Shown one piece after another: positions 23,580 to 36,149 of a stretch of DNA of 64,000 nucleotides; the stretch's first letter is position 1; each line of letters begins with the position of its first letter. The translations under genes and the position numbers were made by a program. The stretch covers positions 310,001 through 374,000 of the forward strand of contig JADFUC010001296.1 in the NCBI GenBank assembly GCA_019722365.1, read 5' to 3'. The notes under the pieces were generated by a model. The model had not been told where the DNA came from, searched no databases, and saw nothing but the letters and a program-made list of their open reading frames with translations. This stretch comes from Lithospermum erythrorhizon. Its lineage: Eukaryota > Streptophyta > Magnoliopsida > Boraginales > Boraginaceae.

Positions 23580-24709
23580 ATGTACAATCTATTATAAACT
23601 ACGTACAAAAAATAAGCGTACAATCTATTAGCACAATCTATTATGCACAATCTTATAATGTACAATCTATTATGCACAATCCTATAATGTACAATCTATT
23701 ATAAACTAAGTACACCCATGGTTCAAACTTAAGTTTTCGGACATAGTTTTGGAATTATAAAAATAAGAAACGTTTCGGAAATGTTATAGAAACATTTAAG
23801 AAACAGTGAAAAATCTTTAAAAATTAAGATAAGTTATATATACTAAAAGATATATTTATAAACATAAATATTAATCAACAAATATAAATATTCAACCCCA
23901 TTAATTAGAATTACAAATAAAAAAAATATTTTAAAATTAATATTATGTAATTTAAAATGATTGAAATAAACTTTAATGAAATTTTGAACTTTGAAATAAA
24001 ATATTGTCATAATTATTTGAAAATATATATAGAATTTCAATTTGAACACAGATTAATGTACGACTGTAAATATCTCACGTGTTGAAATAATTTTCGAGTC
24101 TTAATATATTGTCACTTCTATGTAGTAGAAGACATAATCTCAAAACAATAAATTTTAATATTCTCAATCTCAAATTGATATTGTAAAGTAAAAATTTCTA
24201 ATCTTCTCAACATTATAATCTACACAATTCTACAATATTAATCTCAAAATAATAATGTGCGATATTATCGAACAAAAAAAAATCACATAATCTAGGCAGC
24301 CAACATAAATATTTAACGTTTCGTTTGAAGCTTGAACTAAATGAAATTACATTAACGTTTGTTTCTAGAAATTCAAAATAGAAACTTTTTGAATGTTTCG
24401 TAAGAAACGTTTAGTAAATTTGATCAATGCGTACAACAAAGCGAATATTTAATTAAAAAATAAAAATAGAAAAACTACACTCTGCCGCGCCCAGTATACA
24501 CAATCTATCTCGTATATGTTGAAAATACAAATACAGCATCTCCAGCACCATGCAGCAACTCCACAATGCCAGTGGCCAACACGTGGCTGCGACTAAATAA
24601 CCAAAAAGCTCGTATACGCTCAAGTCTGCAAATCAATATAATTTAATATTTCATATTACTAACCATATTATGCACAATCTGTATGTACAATCTCTAATGT
24701 ACGATCACT
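23580..24709. repeat. Spacer between X-A and X-B with short tandem repeats
   Basis: From 23582 to about 23711 the words 'tgcacaatct', 'tataatgtacaatctatta' alternate several times with a period of roughly 36-38 bases. The same words recur at about 24668-24700, just before X-B begins. Between them is very AT-rich DNA with no gene, apart from a short GC-richer patch at about 24480-24620. Confidence 0.5.
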
Positions 24710-24721
24710 AGTGCTAAAAGA

Positions 24722-25675
24722 TGTTGGAGTTTCTGATTAAAAATAACAATTATAAAAAAAATCGTAACCATAATTCTGAATATAATAAAAATAATGATAT
24801 ACAAGTGTGTGCCTTTCTTTAGGTATTATCAGCGAAATATATCTGAGGAGACTCTAAACAATCAACGTAGATTGTCTCTAAGAATAGTCGCGCGGCGTAT
24901 GAGCGAACCTCGAAGTGAGCTTTAGTAGAGCTCTTTAAAATATTAAGCGTAGGCAGTTGAAATTTGAAAAAATTCAATGTTCTCCACCTACTAGTCGACT
25001 AGGATGAAAGGGGGCATAAAGAGAATTCTCAACTTCAAAAGTTGGAAGAATTGGTACGAGTTTTTCATCTACAAAAGTGGCCTTTATATAGGACTCAAAA
25101 TTCCTACTTTTAAGGCTTTCAAAGATGTGGTGAAACTCTTCCACCTCCTTAAAAGAATATTCTAGAATATTAGAGTTTCAAGCACAAACTTCTCCTCTAT
25201 TTTCTCCTCTTAGTCGACCAATGTGGGGTTCTAGAATCTTCCACTTCTTATCCCTAAAATGGATGCATCTTATGTGGAGAAGAGAATATTCTAGAACCTT
25301 CCCCTTTTATGCTATTTTAGTCGACTATGGGTGGAATTCCAACGATTGGAATTCGCCCAATATTCTCATACAGTTCCATTTTAAACCCCGAAAGTTATAG
25401 TTCGATTTCGTTGTTGTGTGTGGCCTCTTAGGCTCGTTCGACAATAGCAATATATTAATTTATGTTTAACCGAACATCTTAATAATATATAGATTATGAG
25501 CGGACTCTAGTAAGTCATCATAACCCCTAAAGTCAATCGAGTTACCTAATATATTAATTGTCCAACAATTAACATATGTCCGAACTTATTATTATTTAAA
25601 TGTAATAATCGGTTTTACAATCTAATTGTTCAACGGGCACATATTTATGCGATATAACATCTCATATTTTCAACA
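24722..25675 (-). repeat. Copia element 3' LTR
   Basis: This 954-bp LTR lies on the low-coordinate side, which is the 3' side for this minus-strand element. It is homologous throughout to 29532-30503. On the minus strand it is preceded by a polypurine tract (aagtgggag just right of 25675), as expected for a 3' LTR. Confidence 0.85.
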
Positions 25676-25687
25676 CTCCCACTTGCC
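25676..25687 (-). other. Polypurine tract of copia element
   Basis: The plus strand reads ctcccacttgcc. On the minus strand this is ggcaagtgggag directly abutting the 3' LTR, the usual plus-strand priming site. Confidence 0.6.
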
Positions 25688-25791
25688 ATTGGATAAATTA
25701 TTTGCCAAAATGATTGCCCCCACTATCGATACATCGACACGATCCCTGGAATTATGCGATTTCAACGGTCGAAGCTATGGTAAGATTTGTG

Positions 25792-27100
25792 TCACCAAAC
25801 TCTTGCATTTGCACTCGAGAAGGTGTTGGGTTCTTTCATGGCTCCTTCATACGAAGAAGGCTCGTCACTTTCAATTAAGAAAGCTTCCCCATACCATCTA
25901 TCGGGTTCTTGACGAGTTCTATCCGATCTCCTAAGGGTAGTGTGAGTACCGATTGGCTCGATCGCATTTCCGTGGATAAAATTCAACGTCCTCTATATAG
26001 AGGGGGCTCTCACCTCTGAGGTGAAATAGTCACGTTCTCAGCGTTGACTTCTGTTATCTTGAGGCAACCGGGATTCTCACTTCTTCTCTACATCTCTTCC
26101 ACTAAGTATTCCTTCAAGGAAAGCACCATTTAAGGTGCAATGAAAGAAATTTTATTTTCGTAAGGAATAGAACTAATACCCTTTGGTTTCTTTCGAATAA
26201 GCAATAAATGGCATTTCTTAGATTTGGGTACAAGTTTGTCGTAGTCAATTTTTTGACATAGGCTTCACTTCCCCAAATCTTCATGTGACCAATCTTGGGA
26301 CGATTCCCAAACCACATCTTATGTGGGGTCTTAGCAGCTGATTTAGTTGGACATTTATTTAGGTATTATGCAGTATGTAACGGATATCCCCAAAAACTAG
26401 CGCGGTTTGGATGTGCTCATCATGGATCGAACCATATTCAATAGGATTCCAATTCCTCCTTTGGATACATAAGCTATGTTGAGGTAATTTCGGCGAAGTG
26501 AAGTTGTGATACAATACACGCACTCTTTAAGATGTTCTTGAATACATGACTTAAAGTATTCTCGCGTTTGTCCGGACCGGAGAACCTTAATCGTTTTATA
26601 GAGCTGGTTCTCAACATTTGTTTGAAACTCTTTGAGCTTTTCAAAAGCTTCACTTATGCTTCACTACATATATGTAACCATATCTCTTGTAATTAAATCG
26701 ATAAAAGTGATGAAGTATGAGTGAGCCTCACTCTGGTAAAGTACTCATTGGTCCACATATATCAGTATGTATGATACCCAATAAATTTGTTGCCCTCTCA
26801 CTCATTACAAGTGAAAGGTGATTTGGTCATCTTGCCTAGCAAGCATGATTCGCATTGATCATATGGTTCAAAACCAAATGATGTCAAAATTCCATCAGTA
26901 TGCAATTTCTTAATACGTTTATCAACTTATATGACGAAGTAAAATATCCTGAATAGGAAGGATTAAATTCATTTGGCTTGTTTCTCTTGTTATTTATGTT
27001 GTAGGTCACCGACATTTGTACTGAAATACATAGAGAGACCATTCGACAGATGTCGTACCATAAACTACTCGCATTTCGAGTAATAAAACATCGCACCACT
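25792..27100 (-). pseudogene. Copia pol remnant: GAG-pre-integrase and integrase
   Basis: From right to left on the minus strand: a pre-integrase segment ('NNKRNKPNEFNPSY', about 26970-27020), the zinc-binding pair 'CESCLLGKMTKSP' (about 26820-26860), then an integrase-core echo 'TDICGPMSTLPE' (about 26740-26775). An integrase C-terminal block follows at 26317-26114 ('MWFGNRPKIGHMKIWGSEAYVKK'), then the linker 'RRSDRTRQEPDRWYG...DEPSSYEGAM' at 25986-25792. Frames change repeatedly and stops are frequent. The sequence stops where reverse transcriptase should begin. It therefore cannot make a working polyprotein. Confidence 0.75.
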
Positions 27101-27109
27101 ATGTCGAAA

Positions 27110-29509
27110 AATGGCCTTCATCATTTTCGATTGTGGCGAAATGATGTTTACGCTCGAGCCGATTCACGTTGTAGGCATTGTTTATTTTAAGTACCATTCA
27201 TGTTGGCAAGCTTAAACAAAGCGATTACTGCGGCGGTAAATTGCCAACTTTTGCTCCGTTACACCTTGAGTCTATCTCATCTTGTACACTATAACTTTCT
27301 TATTTTTGTAGATCTCGCATTTTGCAAATGTAGGGGCCATGTTATTGACCGTCCATGTGTGCCGAGGCAGAAGAAGCTAGTGATCCCAGCACTTAAATAT
27401 CTATGAGTTGAGTGGTAGTCGCTTTTCTCATCACAAATCTGCCATGTATTTATTGCCATCCCGTGATCCGTTATGTCATTAGAGCGGATGAAGTGCCACA
27501 TATTGTATTTTTCGGGTGGAGGCGGAGTATATTAAGTTATTATTCATAAGGGCTATGTGACTATAAACAGAAGTTATGTCAAAATAATAGAGCTTTGGTT
27601 ATTCATGTCATAATAATTAATTTTAAAATCATATAATAGAATAATAACACCTACAATCAGCTGAAAACGTACTAAGTATACGAAGATCTTCACATTTAGA
27701 ATTGAGCGACAGCACGCACTGTACATTTCAACTTCATGATCCACATAGGCAGAGTGCACCATCCCCACCAATTATGACCATCATGATTCTTGGCATCACT
27801 GAAGTTCATTTTAGACTATTTAGTAACCTCTTTTGTCATGAACTGATGCGATCGATTGAAATCACCGTTTAAGTAACGAGTCGCAGGCACGTAGTCGGGT
27901 TGGATGTTTATAGCCCCAGTACGTCGGTGGGAATTGTATAAACACTCCATTGGAAAGAAGTCTTAAGTATGATACATCTACCAATCTGGTAGGTCCGCAC
28001 ATAAACGAGGTTCAATCCAACTTTAGAGTTAGTATGACAATACTACTTAATTTATGATGAGATTAGTTATATTTTAACTAGTCTTGTAATTAAGTTAATC
28101 GTATATACACACAAGCAGTTATATATAACATAAATTACAAGCATAAAATATAACATTAATAAAGACTCGTGATATGACCTATAAAATCTAGACTAGTTCT
28201 AAACTATGCCTAGTCTACTAATGATCATTTCTCATCTGCGACTCGCCGGATGGGTCTCCGATTTGTCAATTAATTATATTTACATTAAATAATAATAAAT
28301 TAAAATCTCTCTACTCATTCATCTTAGGTAAAGATTAGTCAAGCCCTATTTCCCAACATACATCTAAGTCATATCACTCATCTCTTTCTACTTAGTGCTC
28401 GAATTATGTATGCGGTTAATTATCCAATAATAAATTGAGAAAAATCATAAATAATGGAAAAGAACAATATTTTAAAGGCACACATATGATCTAAATAAAT
28501 ATATGTCATTGTATATTCATCAAATGAAATATATAATTTAATTGCACAAATGTAAAATATTCACTTAAACTATTTTAAGTGTTTTAACAATTAATATTAA
28601 ATAATAAGTATTTCTAAAAAATACTATTTATTTAATTTACACTTTTAATAAAATTTAATTTCAGATTTTATGTTATTAAGAAACTCCATCAAATAATGGA
28701 TTTCCTAATTTAATTAAGTAATTCAAATTGTTAAATCTGTCCCGAAATTAGAATTAATTAATTAATAGTCTTTATTTTAATTTGGACATCAAATACCAAT
28801 TAAAATAAACTCTAATCAAATTAGAATTATTAAAAGTAGTTAAATTAAATTAATTAAACTAATTTCTAACTTGAAATTAATTTAAAATAATTTTAATTAA
28901 TACCAAAATATTAATTTGAGCAAAATAGGCCCAAAGCGTCGACCCATAACACTTAGTCCAACGGCCAAGCCCGGCAAGTGGCGAACCCAGGAAGCGAGCG
29001 TCCGGCCGGGCGTCGGGAACAAATCCCGCCAGCGCTAGAAGACCACAAAAATCTTGATGTCGCGGATGGCGTCATCTACCGTGTTTGCAGCGGTTGAAGG
29101 TAGGCTGCGTGCGTGGCATCTTCGTGTGGGTGCCACGTCATCGGTGGCGTCGCATTCAACATGTGGAGTCCCATTGGATGACCCGCGTGTCTGGCGGCGT
29201 GGCGGTCAGCTTCAGCTTTTGCTGCTTGATTTTTCACGGTTCGTTCAACTTTAATGAAGCGATCGGTTTACTCTCGATTCAAAATCAAAGCGTATAATTT
29301 TGCTCAAATTATAAAAATCGAGAAAAATATTTTTTGATTTAACTACGTTGATTATTTTCGAAAATTATTAACAATTAATTGGATTTAATTGGTAATCAAC
29401 GTCACTTCTGATACGAATTAAAATTATCTAACTATAATTCTCACACATAAAATTCAGATTCAATAATACATAAATGATTTCATACATTTAATTATGTAAT
29501 TACAATTCG
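27110..29509. other. Copia internal region upstream of integrase, decayed
   Basis: Gag and protease should lie here, but no convincing motif was found. It includes a GC-rich patch at about 28930-29230, probably leader sequence, flanked by AT-rich DNA. Confidence 0.4.
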
Positions 29510-29528
29510 TAGCTTTGGCTACGATACC
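29510..29528 (-). other. Primer-binding site of copia element
   Basis: On the minus strand the sequence next to the 5' LTR reads gggtatcgtagccaaagc. This is close to the tRNA-iMet complement tggtatcagagccaagg, with a few changes. Position and orientation fit the minus-strand element. Confidence 0.6.
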
Positions 29529-29531
29529 CTT

Positions 29532-30503
29532 TGTTGGATTTCACGGAGTAAAATAACAATTAGCAGAAAAAACCGTAACAGAGTATTCTAAGAATATAAT
29601 AAAAGCAACCAACATACAAGTGTGTCACTTTCTTCATGGATTTTGCGGCGGAATAATGCATCTGCGGAGACTACGAAACAATCAACGTATATTATCTCTA
29701 AGAATGTCACACAAGCGTATGAACCAAGCCGCCGTGAGCACTGCAGAGCTCTTTAAAAATATTAAATTGTAGGCAGCGTTGGGCGAGAAAAAATTCAATG
29801 GAATTTCTTCCACCTCTTAATTTCTACTAGGATGAAAAGGGGGGCAGAGAGGGTATAACCTAAAGTTGGAAGAATTGGTGCAAGTTTTCATCTCCAAAAA
29901 GTAGCAGCACATATAGGGCTCAAAATCCACTACTTTTAATGCTTTCAAAGAGATGTGGTGAAACTCATCCCTCATAAAGAATATTCTGATATTAGAGTTT
30001 AAGCATAAAACATCTCCTCTGTTTTCTCCTCTTAGTGGACAAGTGGGATTCTATGACAATTCCGGTTCTTATCCTAAAATCGAGGCATCTTTATGTGTGG
30101 AGAAGAGAATATTCTAGAACCTTTCCCTTTTACTATTTTAATTAGGCTAGCCAGATTGGAATTCAACGATTGGAATTTCTCCTGTCTCTCATACAATTCC
30201 ATTTTAAATCCCAAAAGTTATAGTTTGATTTCGTTGTTGTGTGTGACCTCTTAGGCTCATTAAGAGCAATAACGATATATTAATTTATGTTTAACCAAAC
30301 ATCTTATTAATATATAGATTATGTGAAACAGAGACTTTAGTAAGCCGTCATAACCCCTAAAATTCAATCGGAGATTTACGATATATTGTCAACAGGTAAC
30401 ATAATATGCGAACTAATTATTATTTAAATATAATAATCGGTTGTACAATCTAATTGTTCAATGGACACATATTGATGAGATATAACATCTCATATTTCCA
30501 ACA
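29532..30503 (-). repeat. Copia element 5' LTR
   Basis: This 972-bp LTR is the homologue of 24722-25675. It is on the high-coordinate side, adjacent to the primer-binding site, and followed by the second AAAGA target duplication at 30504-30508. Confidence 0.85.
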
Positions 30504-32629
30504 AAAGATACATCGAAACAGTGATAAGGATGGTATAATACATGATACATGACATGATACATGCAAGAAGTATCGTATAGTCCTTACATCACATTTTTAA
30601 ATTTTTTTATTGTTGTATCATGAAAACTACACGATAAAAGCAAGTTGTATTGTGCACAACCCATGATGCAATCAAGCTATATCATGTTGTTCGTGTTGGA
30701 AATCAGAGTATTTTGATTTTTATAATTATGTTTGTTGCGACAATTGTTGTAACAATTCATTTACTAGTTTTAGTTAAATGAGATTACTCAAACTAAGTGT
30801 TCAATAAATAGTAATTGTAAATTACTAAAATGAAACTGCGATAATATAAAAGGGTTATGCGATTACTAGATCCATGCATAACCGATATAATAATCATAAT
30901 GGTCAATTATATTATTATACGGCTAATATTATCTGAGCTCGAAGGTCACACACATACAATGACGTTGAGTTATATTTCATGTATGGAATTAAATCGAGAT
31001 TGTTAAATTGGGAGTTGATTGAAATCAACGAGATACCCAATCGAGAATTTTACATTGATAATGTAAAATACAAATTGGACAAAACCGAATCAATTAAATT
31101 GCTATTTCAATTGACGGTTTAAATGAGAGAAGCTCATTAGTAACTTGTTAAGTTACTTACACGTTTGATAAGTTAGTTAACTTGTTAAGCTCATTAGTTA
31201 ACGAGTCGAGCTATTCGGGCGAAATAGGAAAGGGCTATATAAAGAAAGACAAAAGATGAAAAAACATAATCATCATCTTTTCTTCTCCCTCACTCTCAAA
31301 ATTAAGCTACTCCTCTCTACATACTTAAAAATTGAGTCGAGCTTTTGACCATTTTTGCTCTCGATGCTCGTAAGATTCTAGGAGGAGGTCAATCGCGTGA
31401 CTAAATCTAGCAAGGTCAATCGGCGTGACTTCAACCCCGCTCTTGGTGTGGCAAAATGCTTGGAGCATTTCCATTGTAATAACACGTTAGAAAAAAAAAA
31501 ATTTAAATTTTTCGATTCGTGGGACAGGGGATATTTTAAATAATCGATGATATAAATATTATTTCGTAAAATTTTGAGCCGAATTACATTTATAATTTAG
31601 TAGTTTTTGCCATGAAATATTTTATCCTTGGGAATCGGGTTCGTGGAGATTTAGAAATGCGATAAAGCGGAGAAATTAACGAGAGCGAGAGCGGGACTCG
31701 AGGATTTTAAATATCTAGTAAATGGCTTATCTTCCTTGTCATCGTTATCGAAATAACTTGCATGCATCATCTTTTCATGCTATGTGATATTAAACGCCAC
31801 ACTTAAAAATTTCATTTTCCATTTCTCTGCTTCGATTGTCGCTCGAACTCAAGATAGGTTGTAGGAGATATTGTTCTCCCCATTCGATTCTTGAGTTAGG
31901 TAGAATTTCAAGTCTTTGAGATGTTTCTTGGGTTTTTGACATAGTTGACTTTTGATTTGACTTTTCCATAATTGAATTTTATGATAAATACTTGGTTGGT
32001 TATGGGTTACCATGACGTATTTGAGTGATGAATTCGTGATTTAGAGATCGTTTGAGGGCGTTATGGTCGAGTTGACTTTTAGGTTTTTCGGTTGACTTTT
32101 ATGTGATGATATTTTTATAAGATTTTAAATGTGTAGGAGGTTATATTGGGACCTTATTATAGTTGTTATGATGTTAAATTGGTGATTTAAAATTGATTAA
32201 AAGGGTGTTATGTTGAAAAAGTGTAAATTCGAGTTGAGTTATAATTGATATTTCGGAGTATAGATTGTTTAATTATGGACTTGATGATTAGTTAGAATAA
32301 ATTATAAATTAGATTTTTAATGAAAGTGATAAGATGGAATTTAGCGGGGAATCGATTGGGTTGTGTCGATGGGATTATAATTATTGATTTATCCGTCGTA
32401 TTAGGAAATGTTTAGAGATAGTTCCCACTAGAGTTGGTTATGTATCTTAGAAACGCCCCGGTACTATAGTAGTAGGTGCTTGATTATACTTTACGGGTGT
32501 TGTTTAGGGGCGTTGATCGTGGAAAAGAGGCGATTCTGTGATTGTCTTCCTTGAAAGGTTTCGGTAGGTAGCGGTGAGTCTTTATCTCGCTTGGGTGTTC
32601 TTTCGTACTTACTTTAGAATTGTGTGAAC

Positions 32630-32810
32630 ATGTTATTGTGATATGATTATGTAAAGGGGAATGATATACATGTTATTATGATATGATTATGTGAGAATGA
32701 TATACATGTTATTATGATATGATTATTCTTGAGAATGATATACATGTCGTTGTGTTATGATTGCAGTGAGAATGATATACATGTAATTGTTATAAGATTA
32801 TGTGATTATA
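32630..32810 (+). repeat. Tandem repeat in 5' LTR (about 36 bp unit)
   Basis: About five imperfect units of 'gagaatgatatacatgttat' plus 'tatgatatgattatgt'. The matching block in the 3' LTR is at about 38945-39125. The short LTR at 20353-22338 keeps only about two units. Confidence 0.7.
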
Positions 32811-33109
32811 TTACGGCCGTTGAATTGCCAGAGGTAAGTAGCTTGAACTCCCGATTTATATTTCGATTTACGTAGCCTTGTCGGCACTTATGATTTGTGG
32901 CCTTGTTGGCGATTGTGTGTTTTGACTTACGATTGTGAGATGTTTTTAGGCGTGTGCTTGGATATTGTTTGGGAGTAGGTAGGTAGTTATTGAGAGGTGA
33001 TGGTTAGAGTTATCTATGACACTTAGTATCGGGGGTGACGGTATAGGTCGGATTAGTAGGGATTAGGTGACTCTATTTCCTTGCGAGGATATGTGGCCAG
33101 TAGTGGCCA

Positions 33110-33430
33110 TCACTGCGGTATAAGCGTGCGGAGTTTGGCACTATACTTCGGTATAAGAGCGGTATGACTCTCTTTTGATCACTTTCTTTGTGTGCATTGT
33201 CGATGTATTTTTATACTACGGTATAGCGTGCCGGTGTGCCTTATACTTGGTGTATAAGGCGGTGTGCCTTGCCGTGTATAGGCGGGTGTGCCTTATCTTT
33301 CCAGTGTATAAGGCTGGTGTGCCTTGTGCCAGTGTATGGTGCGTGTCTTGTACTTTGTGTATAAGTGCGTTGTGCCTTATGCTGTGTATAGTGCGGTTTT
33401 TGGCACTTATCTTTGCGGTATAAGTCTTGA
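33110..33430 (+). repeat. GTATAAG-type tandem repeat in 5' LTR
   Basis: A degenerate unit of about 26-30 bases, roughly 'gtgtgccttatactt' plus 'ggtgtataaggcg', repeats about 8 to 10 times. Each unit is partly self-complementary (cttatac with gtataag). The block is absent from the short LTR at 20353-22338. Confidence 0.65.
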
Positions 33431-34279
33431 GGTGATTGTTGATTAGTCCGTTTCACTGCGAGGTAGAGCGGATTGAGTATATCTTGTAAATTAGAGAATA
33501 TGGTATCTTGGAGTGGGGATATGAGAGATAGGAGGTTTGATGACTAGAGTTTTTAGTCGTTGTTGAGTCTATTGATTTTCTTTCTCAAATTGTGTGCTTC
33601 TTTGAACCTTCTATTATATCTTCATGTATTATGTACGAAGAGATTTCTTTAACGGAATTATGTTGTATGAACTTTTTAGGTAGTCCTAGATATATGTATT
33701 TTATTCGTATTTGACTATTATATTATTGATTGACTAGATTCAGGTATGGTAAGTTCGCTTTTTGTGTTAAGTTCCCGCTAGGCTTCGCGGCTTACACCTT
33801 TCGCTATGGGCGGCATTTTCATTTGTGCCGGTTGGCCCAGTGGCTAGTTGAGCCAAGAGGTACGTTGGAGAGTGTGTTCAGTGGCTAGGTGGCGTCAGTG
33901 TGAGGAGGATTCTCAACGTCGATTTTAATGTGTTGTCAAGCTTTTTGATTGTTGTATTTTCCTTTTGAAACTTTATTGCTTGTCGTATTTGTCGTTTTGT
34001 ATTCGGGATACGATGCACGTATCATCACATTTGTAGCCTTGCGGCGTTACTTTATTTTTGGGATATGTTGTGTATATATATATATGGGTTTGTAGTTTTG
34101 ATATTAGGCGATGGATTATAAATTTTAAAAGCTGTTGGGAAACTTAATTGTGATCACGTTTTTGGATGAAAGCGAATTGTATTTTTAAAGGCGAATTAGT
34201 CCGTCGATTTGGTGACTCACGGTGTTAGGATTTTAATGACTCTCGCAGGTACGGCCAGGCACAGGGCGGTCGTTAATTT

Positions 34280-34293
34280 TGGTATTATCGGAG
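34280..34293 (+). other. Degenerate primer-binding site of gypsy element
   Basis: tggtattatcggag follows the 5' LTR by a few bases and resembles the iMet-type site tggtatcagagc. Position fits. The changes fit the general decay of this element. Confidence 0.5.
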
Positions 34294-34639
34294 AACTGGG
34301 TTTGAGATTACTTGGGTATCGTGGTTGTGTGCCTACTTGTTTTTCTTTGAGTCGAGGAGAGTGGTGTCTTTTTTGTATAAGTACGTGTCTTTTTCTTTTT
34401 GTTGCGTAGGCGGTGAGGATGCCGCTAGAGTGCGTGGGCGGTGGCGAGAGGTGCCGGGGTAGGGCCAAGGAGGCCGGGCGAGGCAGGGAGAGTATGGCGC
34501 GTCGATGAGTGCAGTGTGGACCGGGGTCGGGAGGTGCGATCTTGAGCATGTTGAGGTTGGGGAGTAGACAGAGAGGGGAGAGTGTGAAGATCTTTCGGGT
34601 GAGGTCGGCAGCGGGGTGGGAATTCGGAGGAGCAAGTTG

Positions 34640-35065
34640 TTTGACCGGTTTAGAAGAGGATCACCGAAGTTTTCGAGGGGGGTTCGCGGGCTTGAGGCTA
34701 TTGAGTTCATCCGGGATATGAAGACTATTTTTGAGCCGATGGGGATTGTGGGCGAGATGAGAGTGAAGTTTGCTATAGGCTTCACGAGGGTGCCCGTGGT
34801 GATGGGAGAACACGAGTGCATCTCATTTGCGAGAGGGAGGTTCATGTTTCTGGGAGGCGATTTGTTGAGCTCTTAAGGAGAATTATTGCCCAGAACCCAT
34901 GGCGGCCTTGGAGAGCGTTCGTCTTTCGAGGGTTCGAGTCGGTGGAAGTGCGAGGCAGTTCGGTGATTTGTGCCCGACTCTTTCACGATGTTTATCCGAT
35001 TAGGCGAAGAGGATCAGGTTCGAGGATGGTTGGCGTGGGAGATACGTCGCTGAGATCTATTTGAT
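34640..35065 (+). pseudogene. Gypsy gag remnant
   Basis: The frame starting before 34650 reads 'SPKFSRG...LEAIEFIRDMKTIFE', matching the start of the retrotransposon gag domain (PxFxG...AexWlrdmekiF). After a frame change it reads 'RFVELLRRII' (about 34853-34885), matching the 'RFvelFrekY' block of the same domain. Later text near 34955-35040 recalls the 'v.qY..rF..L' block. At least two frameshifts separate these, so no gag protein is possible. Confidence 0.65.
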
Positions 35066-35894
35066 GGTTTTTACTAGTTTCCATCTTTGTGAGGAATGCG
35101 GCCGAAGATGGAAATGGAGTTAGCGAGCCGGGCGAGTGGATCGAGGAGAAGTCGACACGAGACTTTCTTTCGGTAGGCCTTAGGCTAGAGTTCGAGAAGG
35201 AGGACGGACCCGGCCGAGCCGTCACGAGCGGTACCAGTGCTCGACGGTCGCCCGAGTTATTCAGCTGCTCATACACCGGTGGGTGCCTCACGAGATGGCG
35301 GGGTTCGAGTAGTCTTCCGGGGTTGGAAGCGGTGTCATTACCGTTGTGGTAGGATTGGGCCGCAGTGAGGATGCCGGGAGAGGGTAATTAAATATGTTGT
35401 CGATGCAGCGGCGAGGACATCGTGAATGATTGTCCCGATTGGTTAGAGAGAGAGGTGCTAGTCACGTCGGCACCCGTTCACGATCATCGAGGCCGATTGC
35501 TCCGAGTCGTGGGGGGTCGATTCAGCGGCCGTGGGGGCCGAGGGTTATGGAGGCATGGGACACCGAGGAGGAGTGCCGTGGGTAGCGGCTGGCCCGGAGG
35601 CTGGTCGAGCGGTCATGCGTTGCCTCATCGGGAGGCCGGGATACCCCAGTGGTGGCGAATTTACATTATTCCTTTGTGATATTGAGGCTAGGGTGTTGTT
35701 TGATTAAGACTCTGGCGTTCTTTGTGTCCTCGAAATTATTCTGCTTTATCATGTTGTGTGCCTTTGCTGTCCCACTTGAGATTATGGCGCCCGATTAAGG
35801 GAGGTCAGTTGTGGTTAGATTTGCATATAGAAGCTGTCCTTTGTTTGTATGTGGTGAGTCATTGTCTGCGATTGATTTACTTCGTTGAGCTTTC

Positions 35895-36000
35895 GATTTT
35901 GATGCTTTGTCTTGGGTATGGATTGGTTGAGGCTTATCATTACCGTTATTGATTGCCATCGGAAGGAGATTACTTTTTGTGGGTTCGGGAGAGGCCGGAT
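35895..36000 (+). pseudogene. Gypsy aspartic protease C-terminal remnant
   Basis: Broken frames give 'GMDWL'-like text (ggtatggattggttgag), then 'EAYH' and 'IDCHRKEITF' (about 35950-35975). This is the characteristic ILGMDWL...IDC..K.I.F end of the gypsy protease. The catalytic DSGAT motif was not found upstream. Confidence 0.5.
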
Positions 36001-36149
36001 ATCCGATTTGTGGGAGGCAGAAAGATTTTTTGCCTTCGGTTTTTGTGTCGGCACTTGAGGCTAGGAGGTTGATTGAAGGGGTGTGTTGGATCACTTGGGA
36101 TATGTGGTTGATTTGAGTAGGGAAGAGAAACGGTGGAAGATGTCTTAGG

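Larger units (their letters stand above)
24722..30503 (-). mobile_element. Ty1/copia retrotransposon, defective, complete ends
   Basis: This is a full-length copia element on the minus strand: LTRs at 24722-25675 and 29532-30503, both TGTTGG...CAACA. A perfect 5-bp target duplication AAAGA lies at 24717-24721 and 30504-30508. Internally, reading leftward, there is a primer-binding site, a poorly preserved gag region, pre-integrase and integrase remnants (about 27100-26110), then the linker before reverse transcriptase (25986-25792), and almost at once the 3' LTR. Reverse transcriptase and RNase H are missing, so it cannot move by itself. It sits inside X-B, since joining its flanks restores sequence aligned with X-A near 19245. 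Confidence 0.88.
31475..34276 (+). repeat. Gypsy 5' LTR
   Basis: The LTR starts TGTAATAACACGTTAG and ends near 'ggtcgtta'. The partner LTR ends 'aatcgttaca', so the last bases here appear changed. It contains two minisatellite blocks (32630-32800 and 33230-33430). It differs from the 3' LTR by many small insertions and deletions. Confidence 0.85.

Noticed and set aside
23582..23711. Regularly spaced short repeats resembling a CRISPR-like array
   Set aside because: Units are imperfect, AT-rich and contiguous, with no unique spacers, and the DNA is a plant genome.
33175..33456. Open frames on both strands rich in Cys or in Thr/His/Lys
   Set aside because: They are translations of the LTR minisatellite and show no known domain.
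34217..34845. Long minus-strand open frames (110 and 170 codons) rich in Pro and Ser
   Set aside because: They are antisense to the gypsy gag region, whose plus-strand frames carry recognisable gag motifs.
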